Positions 54,308 to 64,000 of a stretch of 64,000 bases of DNA are shown here, one piece after another. The DNA is taken from NCBI GenBank assembly GCA_029448655.1, contig JACCLO010000010.1, positions 1,984,001 through 2,048,000 on the forward strand, given 5' to 3'. Position 1 is the stretch's first letter; each line of letters begins with the position of its first letter. The notes below the pieces were generated by a model that did not search any database, was not told where the DNA came from, and was given only the letters and a program-made list of their open reading frames with translations. Source of the stretch: Wolfiporia cocos (lineage: Eukaryota > Basidiomycota > Agaricomycetes > Polyporales > Phaeolaceae). The position numbers were made by a program, and so were the translations under genes.

Positions 54308-56209
54308 TGTCACAAGAAATAATTTGTGATTTTTCCCTTATTTTTGCGCCTTTTATTCCGATTTCTAGGCTTGTTAGACCGACGCTGGAGGTATCACGTG
54401 CATAGGTAGATAAGTCTTCATCTTATCTCGTTATCTCTACAGGTCACGTTGTTATATCTAGAGTCACGGGTAGTTACCTCGTCATATGACTGTCACTTAG
54501 TTGTTACTGTAGGCACATGATCCTGATGCGCACAGACCGTCACTTTAGGGTAGACAAAAGGTCTTTAGCTAGAGGTCTCCTACATGTATATATACTGGCG
54601 ACGTCTGAGGCTACTCCTCAGACTTAAGATTTTGGCCTAGGGGGCGTGTCCCCTGGTCACCTCTTTTATATCCCTCTGCTGCTTGTCTTCGCGTGCAGGG
54701 TCCTTGCGACAAAGCCTGCTGCGTCCTACTTGGGCGTGGGGGCTTCTATTCATTGCATCCATACCTGTCTCTTCTCTATTACCTTGCTAGTCTGGGGGCG
54801 TGCCGGTACACTCATGGGTAGGTACCTCAGGCAATACGGCAGGACCTCTCAATAGAGGTGCCTTCTTGTTCTCCGCCATATGGAGGGTGGGGGGCTATTG
54901 GAGATAGGATAGGGCGGATATAGGAGTTCCCCGTTAGGACGGGTGGCACGGATGGTTTCCGTGTCATAATCTTAAGTCTATTTTTTCTTCCCTCCTCGCG
55001 CTGATCGTCGGGGAGCCAAGGAATTTTCCACTCTAGGTACTCCAGCGTGCGCGGCGGGACACCCACTGAGCCACAAGCGGCCTTGGGCGGTACATTTACC
55101 AGTCCCCACTAAGCGCGCGCATCACCATGGAGACCATGAGGAGTGAAAACGGCCACAAAGGGGCGCTGCAAGACACAGCAGTAGCCCACGTCCTGGGCAG
55201 GACAGCGGACCTAGCGGGTATGTGAAGCACCTCGGTGTAACCCCGCGTCGGCAGGTCTTTCGGTATGCAAGAATTTCGACGACCACCAAGGCGACTCGAC
55301 TCCATGGTCGGCCTTAGGCGTAACGTCAACCGGTAAGGTCACTCACACTCAGAACTGCGCCCCAAAACGCGCAAGGGAGTAACTTGGCAGGGCCCGCGCG
55401 ATAGGGCACCACCGAGTGACACAGGTTACTGAATATGCGCAAAAAGTTCACAGAGCGCGAGCGAACCGGACTGGACGACCGATAACCCGACAGGAAGGAG
55501 CTGGATGGGCCGTCCTTCGTCGAGGTCGACGAACCTTAAGGGGGGGGTGATGTCACAAGAAATAATTTGTGATTTTTCCCTTATTTTTGCGCCTTTTATT
55601 CCGATTTCTAGGCTTGTTAGACCGACGCTGGAGGTATCACGTGCATAGGTAGATAAGTCTTCATCTTATCTCGTTATCTCTACAGGTCACGTTGTTATAT
55701 CTAGAGTCACGGGTAGTTACCTCGTCATATGACTGTCACTTAGTTGTTACTGTAGGCACATGATCCTGATGCGCACAGACCGTCACTTTAGGGTAGACAA
55801 AAGGTCTTTAGCTAGAGGTCTCCTACATGTATATATACTGGCGACGTCTGAGGCTACTCCTCAGACTTAAGATTTTGGCCTAGGGGGCGTGTCCCCTGGT
55901 CACCTCTTTTATATCCCTCTGCTGCTTGTCTTCGCGTGCAGGGTCCTTGCGACAAAGCCTGCTGCGTCCTACTTGGGCGTGGGGGCTTCTATTCATTGCA
56001 TCCATACCTGTCTCTTCTCTATTACCTTGCTAGTCTGGGGGCGTGCCGGTACACTCATGGGTAGGTACCTCAGGCAATACGGCAGGACCTCTCAATAGAG
56101 GTGCCTTCTTGTTCTCCGCCATATGGAGGGTGGGGGGCTATTGGAGATAGGATAGGGCGGATATAGGAGTTCCCCGTTAGGACGGGTGGCACGGATGGTT
56201 TCCGTGTCA
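54308..56209 (+). mobile_element. K-family miniature LTR retrotransposon (TRIM)
   Basis: TSD acggt at 54303-54307 and 56210-56214. The LTRs are 659 bp (54308-54966 and 55551-56209), identical by eye. The internal region is 584 bp with no sense ORF beyond ~32 codons. The polypurine tract AAGGGGGGGGTGA is at 55538-55550. TATATATA is at 54587-54594, the RNA start at 54620, and a TCTGAGG/CCTCAGA palindrome lies between. It must be mobilised in trans. Confidence 0.94.
54969..54979 (+). promoter_or_regulatory. K TRIM self-primer binding site
   Basis: The junction is LTR-TA-ATCTTAAGTCT. It is the exact complement of the K RNA start AGACTTAAGAT (54620-54630). Confidence 0.87.
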
Positions 56210-57448
56210 ACGGTGAGGGGTTAGATAACAAGCAGCAGAGGTGAGAGGTGCTTCTGCGGCGGTAGCCGAGAAGAATAGAACTAAGATATCAAGGCGTCAA
56301 GCCTTGGTCTTAAATATGTACAGGGATCAGTCATGTGCTACTAACTAGTATGACTTGCCCTAAAGGAATGGTCAGTGCGCCCTAACGGCGTATGCTGACG
56401 TGTACTCTACTCTAAGAATGACCGTGGGAGGCCGGTAATGGCCAGACCAATGGTAAATGAGAGAGCGGTGGTGTCACCTTGCGGTGGACATGTGAAACGC
56501 GGGCGCGGCCCGGGTATATGGAAGGCCAGTTGTACCGGTACCTTGAGGGACTATGGCTATTCGCCAGGCCCTTGATGACTCAGGCCGAGAAGGCCGAGTG
56601 GGATGCCAGAAGCCGGTGATATGATCGGACCGGTGGTGGCGTGGGAGCGAGGCCTTGCGGCTGGCTCGGAGGTATGGCAACGCCGGCGTGAGAAGCACGG
56701 CGGTTGCACATTGCCGGGGCTAGAAGCCCAGAGGTAGGACTGTGCCGGTGACGGGAAGTCCGGAGGGTGCAGGCCGGTGATAGAAGCGTGTGCTGTTGAG
56801 AGAAGCACGGAGCTTTAGGAAGTGCCGGTGATGCATGTGTTGGTCGTTAGGCTTCTCAGTGTAGTAGACCGATGAGCACGGAGCTTAGTCAGCTGTTGTG
56901 CCATGTTGCCATTATTATGCGAGTGGCGCTCGCTGACATAGAGAGCCTGGTCGACTTGTGGACTCTAGACTCTGGTCATGTGTTAAGGCCTATTCGGCCG
57001 TAAGGTTCCGTTATAATACCTCGGCAGGTGCGGCATGATGGGATAAGTCCCGGATAACTTCGTAGAGGCTTGTATAAGGCCAGATTATGTGCTATAAATG
57101 CGCGAAAAATGTGCTATGTCCCAAATCTGTGACAATCGCTAAGGCAACGTGCATCGCTGTGCCTCATCCTGCGAATGCGTCATACAAGTCTAGACAATAG
57201 CATCGTCACCGCTACGTCATAGGTCTCGCCCGTCAGAGCTAGACCAACCACGTCATAAGATCCTAGATCACAATGACAGGCCGAGCGCGGCACACTCGCA
57301 TAATAGTGTCAATACGACCATACAGCATAATATTAGCATCAAGGCAATATCGCTATAGGTCACGGCCTTCTTGGCCTCCCACGGGATCGGTACATACCAA
57401 TCTCTGGGCTTCTGCCATCACGGCATTGCCCAAACACTGGACCTCGCC

Positions 57449-58504
57449 TGACACAGAATGCTCTGTGGGACTCACCAAGCCTGTATCCTAATACTAAGGC
57501 GACTTGGGGAGGTAGAGTACTCAGGTGCAGCAGGGATATTGGAGGTATCTTCTACGGCGGACGCCGAGAAGAATAGAACTAAAGTTATAGGCCGTCAAGG
57601 CCCTACTTATATACATGTTTATTCGGATGGCACGTGCTACTAGCTAGTACTACCATTCCAGGTTATGTGGCTTTGCCAAGAGGCGAAGCGCTATCTTATC
57701 TAATGTTTATGGACTCTACATAGAATGGCCGTGGCAAGGCCCTAATGGCCGAACCAATCGTATGAGAGGGATTATGTCTTATTGTTGTGATAACGCGGGC
57801 GCAGCCCGGGTATAGAGGAAGCCGGTTGCCGGATACCGTGAGGTATAATGGCGGTTGGCCGGTCTTCGTGTGGTGACCAAGGCGAGACGCCGAGGTCGTT
57901 ATGCCATTGGACGGGGAGTACTGTGGCATGTGTTACAGCCCGGTCCGGAGGGTTACCGGGGCATGTGTTGGACTTAGCCGTGAGGCGAGGTCCGGTGTTT
58001 GGGCAACGCCGTGATGGCAGAAGCCCGGGACTTGGAGAACGCCGAGTCCGTGGGAGGCCGAGAAGGCCGTGACCTATAGCGATATTGCCTTGTTGCTAAT
58101 GTAGTGCTGTATGGTCGTGTTGACATAATTATGCGAAGGCGTGTCGCGCCTGAGGTGCCATTGTGATCAAGGATCTTATGGCGGTGGGAAGCCGGGAAGG
58201 CCGACCCAATAGTACAAGGCCGCGAGGCACTGTTTGTACATGTGGACATTATTATGCGAGCGTGCCGCGCTCGGCCTATCATTATGATCTACGATCTATG
58301 ACGTGGCTGGTCTTAGCTCGTAAGGGCGAGACCGGATGACGTAGCGTTGTATAAGCTGGTCATGTGGTTGATAAGCCCAGTTAAGAGCTTGTCGTGTGGC
58401 AATGGGAGTTAACCCATAGATAACTTGTAGTTAGACGTATAAATCCCGGATAAATTGCTATAATCATAGGAAAAATGCTGTAAGCCCCAGATAAGTCTGT
58501 GACA
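57449..58504 (-). mobile_element. Solo A-family LTR
   Basis: 1,056 bp. The flanks are tcgcc and ccgcc, a TSD with one substitution. Confidence 0.9.
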
Positions 58505-58871
58505 CCGCCTCACGGCTAAGTCCAACACATGTCCCGGTAACCTCCCGGTCCGGACGTATCACATGCTACGGTACTACATAGTCCAATAGCATAACGACCT
58601 CGGCGTCTCGCCTTGGTCATCCTACAAGGTCCGACCAATAGCCATTATACCGCAAGGTATCCGGCAATCGGCCTTCACCTGTCACAGATTTATCTGGGGC
58701 TTACAGCATTTTTCCTATGATTATAGCAATTTATCCGGGATTTATACGTCTAACTACAAGTTATCTACGGGTTAACTCCCATTGCCATACGACAAGCTCT
58801 TAACTGGGCTTATCAACCACATGACCAGCTTACATAACGCTATGGTACCTTCCGGTCCAATAGCAACACTA

Positions 58872-59387
58872 TGACACAGACTTGCCTCTGATGTCACGTC
58901 CCAACCGCTGGGTCTTGTCTCTAAGGGACCTAGCGTCGTCTATAGGGGAGGCTACAATGCTAAGGAGGGTAGCCACCAGACTAGCAGGTGTAAGACGGAG
59001 GAGACGTCGCGCGGGCAGACAAGGAGAGAGCATGAAAGAGGGCACACGGGCCCAACTGACATTAATAGGTCTGAGGTTGTAAGACCTCAGACGCTACTAC
59101 TTATACATGACGGGACCGCTACGCTATGACTGACGGGCATACCCTAAAGTGGGGTGGTCTGTGCGCAATGTAGGTACAGTGTCATGTGAGGGGCTGACTA
59201 AGTAAGGGGGCGGTGCCAGGGCGCCACTACTATCTATCAGTATGTAATCTAATCTATCTACCGGTCACGTGCCGTCAGGCAGGGGAGGGCGTAGTGACGA
59301 AGGGGTTAGCGAGCCTAAGGGAAGGTGTAGTGACGCGGGATCGAGCCTAGGGGCCCCCACATTATGTCAGAGGGTAAAACCGTGACA
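58872..59387 (-). mobile_element. Solo C2-family LTR
   Basis: 516 bp, with TSD cacta at 58867-58871 and 59388-59392. Confidence 0.94.
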
Positions 59388-59676
59388 CACTACAGCTACG
59401 TCATAGGTCTCACCCGTCAGAGCTAAACCAGCCACGTCATAAGATCTTAGATCATAATGATAGGCCGAGCGCGGCACGCTCGCATAATAATGTCCACATA
59501 TACAAACATCACCGCAAGGCAATGTTCTATTGGGTCGGCCTCCTCGGCTTCTCACACGTCATAAGATCCTTGATCATAATGACACCTCAGGCACGCCACA
59601 CCCTCGCATAATAATGGCAACATACACAAACATCGCCACAATGCAATGTTTCATTGGCTCGGCCTCCTCGGCCCGC

Positions 59677-60533
59677 TGTCACAGATTATATCTGTTTCCT
59701 ACAATTTCCTTGCTATTTCTAGCAATTTATCCCATTTGTTAGCTCAATATCAATGCTTTACGCTAGTTGACGCCTTACAGCCTCATCTAGCACGTGACCT
59801 TATCTTATCTAGGATAGTATCTTATCTCTGTAGTTACATCTCATCTCGTAGTACACATATCTTATCTTAAGTACGTGCATTCATAAGTCACGTGCTCCCA
59901 AACAGTATTTCGGGTATATCTCTTGATAGAGTAGCCCAGACCGCTTAGTAAGCTGGTCATGTACTCATGACTAAAGGACGGACCCTTTTGTCTACTTAGA
60001 TCACATGATCTAGTCCAGTACCTTATCAAGCACATAGTCATCACACAAGACATACCCCGGTCGGTGTATGAGTCACTCATCACATGTCTAAGACCAACCA
60101 ATCATGCAGCGACCATTACTGGTCGTTAATCACATGCATATCCCCGGCTCTATGCCAAGCGACTCTATTGGTCGCTATTATCTATCACATGTATCTATGC
60201 CAGTATCATTAGTCCTGCCGTAGTACCAAGGGTCCTAGCCCTTACATGTATATATACCGTACTCTGAGTCGCTTAGGACTCAGACTAGTTAATTTCGACG
60301 TTTACTCTTATTACCACCCTTTGTAGTACCTGTAAAGGTCTACTTAGGTTTCCACTGCTATACTTAAGCCCTAGCAAGGCCCAATCAGTACCTCAACTAT
60401 ACTTGCTTAGACTCTCTAGTCTTTGGTCCTTATAACAGACCATTGACCCTATCACTGAGTCGCCTTCTTGCCCAACAACCAGCTTATCAGCTTCTAGCAA
60501 GACCTTTAGGCTTATCAAGTTAGTTCTGTGTCA
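59677..60533 (+). mobile_element. Solo L2-family LTR
   Basis: 857 bp, TGTCACAGATTATATCTG to AGTTCTGTGTCA. TSD cccgc at 59672-59676 and 60534-60538. CTGAGTC/GACTCAG palindrome after TATATATA. Confidence 0.93.
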
Positions 60534-61127
60534 CCCGCCCTCATGGATCGGTACATACCAATCCCCTGGCTTCGGCCATCACGGCGTTGCCAAACTCCAG
60601 GACTTCTGCCGTTACGGCTAAAGTCCTCCACATGCTACGGTACCTATTGGTCCAATAGCACATCGTCCTCGGCGCCTAGTCTTGGACAACAACATGATAC
60701 CCGGGCTGTGCCTGCGTTTATCAAAGATAATAATAAACCTCCTCTCTTACTATTGGTGCGGCCATTACCGGCCCACAACGGCCATTGTAGATAGGATCAT
60801 AAACACATAGATAAGATAAGCTTCGCCCCTTGGCAAAGCCACATAACCCGGTAAGGCCATAGCTATATAGTAGCACGTGCCCTCCCGACACACATGTATA
60901 TAAGGACCTGGCTAGACGCCATTAATCCTTAGTTCTATTATTCTCGGCAATCCTTGAGTGCCCAGCACGGAGTACCTTTGGTACTCCCAGTGGACTACTA
61001 TCAGTAGTCCCAAGCATTCTCGGCTTGCGCCGTAGAATAACCTCTCATATCCTGCTGCGCTCGTCTGCTACTCAGTCGCCTATTCCCTCAACCAATAGGT
61101 GGTGAGTCCCACAGTAGATCTGTGTCA

Positions 61128-62025
61128 AGCTCTGGCTCTGGCACCAGCACCACCCGTACTCCCCACCAACCTTAAAATCCCACCTCTGCCTGAATTCTCA
61201 GGATCATCTGGAAAGGTGACCGCCCAGGAATGGGTGGAGAAAATGGGCCTGTATTTCGGTACACTCCGGATTTATGACGACCATGACCGCATCACCACCA
61301 CCCTATTCAGGGTCACCGGTGACACCTATAAATTCTTCTCCCCCCTGATCAAAAAGGCGGGAGCAGGTGAGGCACTCGGTACCTGGGACAAGTTTACCAA
61401 ATTGGTACTCGTCCAATACGGCAAAATGATGGACAAGGAAATTGTGAAGAAGGAGATCCATGGCTACTATGGCACCAAGGGTAAGGAACTCGCAGAAGGC
61501 AATTACTTCAACTATTGTGAGCAATTCCGCACCCTCGGTCGCCTGTTGGAAACTGCCAATGAGACATTGGTATGGGAGTTCACAGAGACGCTGCTGGAAA
61601 AGGTCAAGGACACCTTGAATGTCCTCGGCAAGACCCCATTCTTCAAGGCCCCAACCGACATCGAGCCCCTCATTGACTTCGCTCTGGAAAAGTACCAAAC
61701 GTCATATCCAGACAAGATCAAGGGTTCCATTTTTGAGAAGGCTGGCAAGAAGGACTCGGTGTCTGCCGAAAAGAAGGACACGTCGTCTTCGACTTCTGCG
61801 AAGAAGTCAGAGAAAAAGAAGGACAAAGGAAAGGCCCCTGCTAAGCCTGCTACCGCCGCCGCCCCCAATCCTAATGCCACTTGCACCTATTGCAAGCAGA
61901 CGGGTCACTGGCATCTCACGTGCCCGAAACTCACGGCAGACAAAGCGGCTGGAACATTCGTGCCCGCAGAACAGCGGCACAAGCAGCAAAGGGCGAAGGA
62001 AGCAGCGGCTTCTGCCAAGAAACCC
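61128..62025 (+). pseudogene. R2 gag, core and zinc knuckle
   Basis: Open frame from the A LTR edge: PTNLKIPPLPEF, then FSGSSGKVTAQEWVEKMGLY, the same Gag core as R1 with scattered substitutions (about 90% by eye). A Lys/Ser-rich tail and CCHC knuckle CTYCKQTGHWHLTC (from 61882) follow. It is cut at 62026 by an M LTR after the SAKKP codons and continues at 62495. The frame is unbroken here, so decay is by insertion and not by point mutation. Confidence 0.87.
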
Positions 62026-62494
62026 TGACACAAACTTGCTAAGACGTACTTCAGGCCCCTATCCCCTAAGACTAACCACCAAGGCCGAAGACGAGACGAG
62101 GTTGTGTCTCTATTGTCTAACGTCGATGGTGACCAGTGAGGACTCAGGGCGCACGCCTAGTGGTAGCGAGAGAGGAGGGCTATCGCCCATACGTCAGAAT
62201 AACAAGTCTGGGGAGTAAGCCCCAGATGACGCAGTATATATACATGTAGAGGCAGTGTAACTAAGACGGAGCGGCCCACCCTAAAGGGGGCCGTGCACTC
62301 CTATTGTCATAAGGTCACGCTATGGCGCCATCTATATACCACATGAACGGACCGGCGGGGCGGGTGTACCGTATCGTACCGCTATCTACGACGAGCTTTA
62401 TCTAATCTACTGATCACATGACCTCGCTCTCACCCGTTTGTGCGTTCGACCCTCGGCGAGGGCATTCGCCCCATGCCACAGAAAATCTGTGACA
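62026..62494 (-). mobile_element. Solo M-family (C-like) LTR
   Basis: 469 bp, TGACACAAACTTGC to GAAAATCTGTGACA. Flanks aaccc and agccc, a TSD with one substitution. TCTGGGG/CCCCAGA palindrome. Confidence 0.88.
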
Positions 62495-62697
62495 AGCCCG
62501 CTGCTCCTTCGGGTAGTGGAAAGGGACAGTCCTCTGGCAAGAGGACGTACTCGGCGCCCCCCGAGGATGGCAAGACGTACCAAGCCCGTACAATCTGGGA
62601 AGAAGTCACAGCTAACGAGCCCTCAACAGGACCCTCGGCCCCCGCAACCACCGCCACCATCGGAACCATCTCGGTTCCCCTCGCCCCAACGACACGT
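62495..62697 (+). pseudogene. R2 gag, C-terminal piece
   Basis: Matches R1 47440-47645: KPAAPSGSGKGQSSGK, DGKTYQARTIWEEVTA and the SVPLAPTT end. It is cut a few codons before the stop by an H LTR start (62698). Confidence 0.85.
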
Positions 62698-62742
62698 TGT
62701 CACAGACTGAGAGGTCTGGGCATCGCTCCTAATTTTTACAGG
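62698..62742 (+). mobile_element. H-family LTR, first 45 bp
   Basis: TGTCACAGACTGAGAGGTC, like 9908-9952. An A LTR follows at once. Confidence 0.75.
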
Positions 62743-63702
62743 TGACATGGATCTACCATGGGACTCACCAAGCCTATAGTCTTGAGGTACTAAGGCGACT
62801 TGAAGAGGATAGATACCAGTGCAGCAGAGGTGAGGGTTTATTCTACGGCACAAGCCGAGAATAATAGAAGTAAAGTTTAAAGGACATCAAGTCCCTACTT
62901 ATATACATGTGTGTGAGATGGTCATGTGCTACTAGCTAGTACATACCATTTCGGGTTATGTGGCTTTGCCAACTGGTGAAGCTTATCTTATCTAATGTTT
63001 TAGGACTCTATCTACAATGGCCGTGTGGGCCGGTAATGGCCATACCAATAGTAGTGAGAGGGTTTGCTGGTTTATTGTTAGTAATGCGGGCGCAGCCTGG
63101 GTATATGGAAAGGCTGAATGCTGGTACCTTGTGGTATAATGGCTATTGGCGGGCCTTGCGTGCTGACCAAGGCGAGACACTGAGGTAGCAATGCCATTGG
63201 ACGAACCTGTAAGGGTGTCGTCATGGGCTTGTGATATGTACTGGACTGAGGGGTTACCGGGACATGTGTTGGACTAGGCTGTGAGGCTAGGTCCGGAGGT
63301 TGGGCTTCGCCGTGATGGCAGAAGACCGGGGATTGGCAAGGGCCGATCCATGAGGCAGTCCACAAGTGCTGGACCAATAGCGATATAACCTTGCGGTTTA
63401 TTAATATGCTATGATGCCATGGTTATGCGAGCATGGCGTGCTCGTGATGTCATTGTGGTCTAGCTCTTACGGGTGAGACCGATGACGTAGCTATGATGTT
63501 GCTTGGTCTAGGCAGGCATTGCAGATATCGGACTGGATGGTTAACGATGATGATGTGATGATGTAAAGCCTTATGACTAGCGTGTTATGCTTTGTCGTGG
63601 TTGCTTAGTAGTGTGTTTAGCGCTGATGTAAGCAATAAGCCCAGTTAAGGACTTGTGGTGTGGCAATGGGAGTTAACTCGTAGATAACTTGTAGTTAGAC
63701 GT
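62743..63702 (-). mobile_element. A-family LTR, U3 end missing
   Basis: Starts with a mutated end, TGACATGGATCTACCATGGG. U3 continues to GTAGTTAGACGT, where a second A LTR begins. Confidence 0.82.
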
Positions 63703-64000
63703 TGACACAGACTAGCTGTGGGACTCACCACCTATGTGTTGAGGGTATAGGCGACGAAGTAGCCAGTCAAGCACAGCGGATATGTGAGGTTATTCTGCGG
63801 CGCTAGCCGAGAATAATAGAACTAAGGTTAAAGGGCGTCAAGCCCCTACTTATATACATGTTTATGCGGATGGCACGTGCTACTAGCTAGTACTACCATT
63901 CCGGGTTATGTGGCTTTGCCAATGGGCGAAGCGCTATCTTATCTACTGTTTATGGACTCTATCTACAATGGCCGTGGTCAGCCCTAATGGCCAAACCAAT
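63703..64000 (-). mobile_element. A-family LTR, continues past window
   Basis: TGACACAGACTAGCTGTGGG start (U5 end), R region, TATA near 63851, early U3. Left flank gacgt. Confidence 0.87.

Larger units (their letters stand above)
53156..57134 (-). mobile_element. Solo F-family LTR with two insertions
   Basis: TGACACAAGCTATCTTGTGG to CCCAAATCTGTGACA. TSD atcgc at 53151-53155 and 57135-57139. It holds 53191-54279 and the K TRIM 54308-56209. Confidence 0.93.
52967..58679 (+). mobile_element. A-family LTR, composite host
   Basis: It starts TGTCACAGATTTATCTGGGG (left flank gcccg). The host pieces are 52967-53155, 57135-57448 and 58505-58679. Its R/U5 end is not found: the next A LTR (58680-61127) runs into gag with a different flank (agctc), so the two were probably joined by recombination. 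Confidence 0.78.
58680..61127 (+). mobile_element. A-family LTR with nested C2 and L2 LTRs
   Basis: TGTCACAGATTTATCTGGGG to AGTAGATCTGTGTCA. Left flank tcacc, right flank agctc, so there is no TSD. The TATA box is near 60897. It carries the double-hairpin insert at 60949-61015. Confidence 0.82.

Noticed and set aside
1..64000. CRISPR arrays, tRNA or rRNA genes
   Set aside because: No regularly spaced short repeats, cloverleaf or rRNA core sequences were seen; repeats are LTRs with TSDs.

Overview
The window is repeat-rich DNA from a filamentous fungus, most likely an Agaricomycete (Basidiomycota). The clues are a Plavaka-type transposase relic, Ty3/Gypsy chromodomain polyproteins ending in a dUTPase, and short fungal-type introns. 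Genus is not determined; a Rhizoctonia/Ceratobasidium-like genome is a guess. I see no convincing ordinary host gene, tRNA, rRNA or CRISPR array. Almost all of it is LTR retrotransposon DNA, inserted copy into copy.

Family letters (A, B, C, C2, D, E, F, G, H, I, J, K, L, L2, M, N) are mine. All but G share termini close to TGTCACAGA...TCTGTGTCA or its reverse complement; G has TGTTACGG...CCGTAACA. '+' means the LTR promoter (CATGTATATAAG-like TATA box) reads rightwards. About 27 solo LTRs could be delimited by 5-bp target-site duplications (TSDs), so the order of insertion can be read off.

Layout. 1-5.5 kb: nested LTRs plus gag, pol and integrase scraps of an old element (R0). 5.5-9.5 kb: the G LTR, its primer site and a long gag. 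9.5-14.2 kb: nested LTRs. 14.2-21.6 kb: an old CpG-poor block with a Plavaka transposase relic and unrecognised coding relics. 21.6-28.8 kb: nested LTRs. 28.8-62.7 kb: a D-type retrotransposon (R2) torn apart by insertions. R2 holds a Mutator-like terminal-inverted-repeat element with a RecQ-like helicase fragment (29124-37556). That element contains a miniature C retrotransposon, which contains an intact, very recent 6-kb non-coding A element (29285-35347). R2 also holds an A LTR (38715-52209) containing a near-complete but internally deleted D retrotransposon R1 (41862-52110), and further on a miniature K retrotransposon (54308-56209).

How it fits together. D elements encode an extra protein (ORF1), Gag, protease, (deleted RT/RNase H), integrase with chromodomain, and dUTPase. 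The A, C and K elements with two LTRs carry no recognisable gag-pol and presumably borrow D- or G-type proteins. Instead of a tRNA primer site, every 5' LTR junction seen (families A, C, D, K, G) has an 11-nt sequence complementary to that family's own inferred RNA 5' end. This implies Tf1-like self-priming. The 6-kb A element joins a D-like leader and polypurine tract to about 2.8 kb of hairpin-dense DNA whose repeated stem-loops show compensatory base changes; this is the best candidate for something undescribed.
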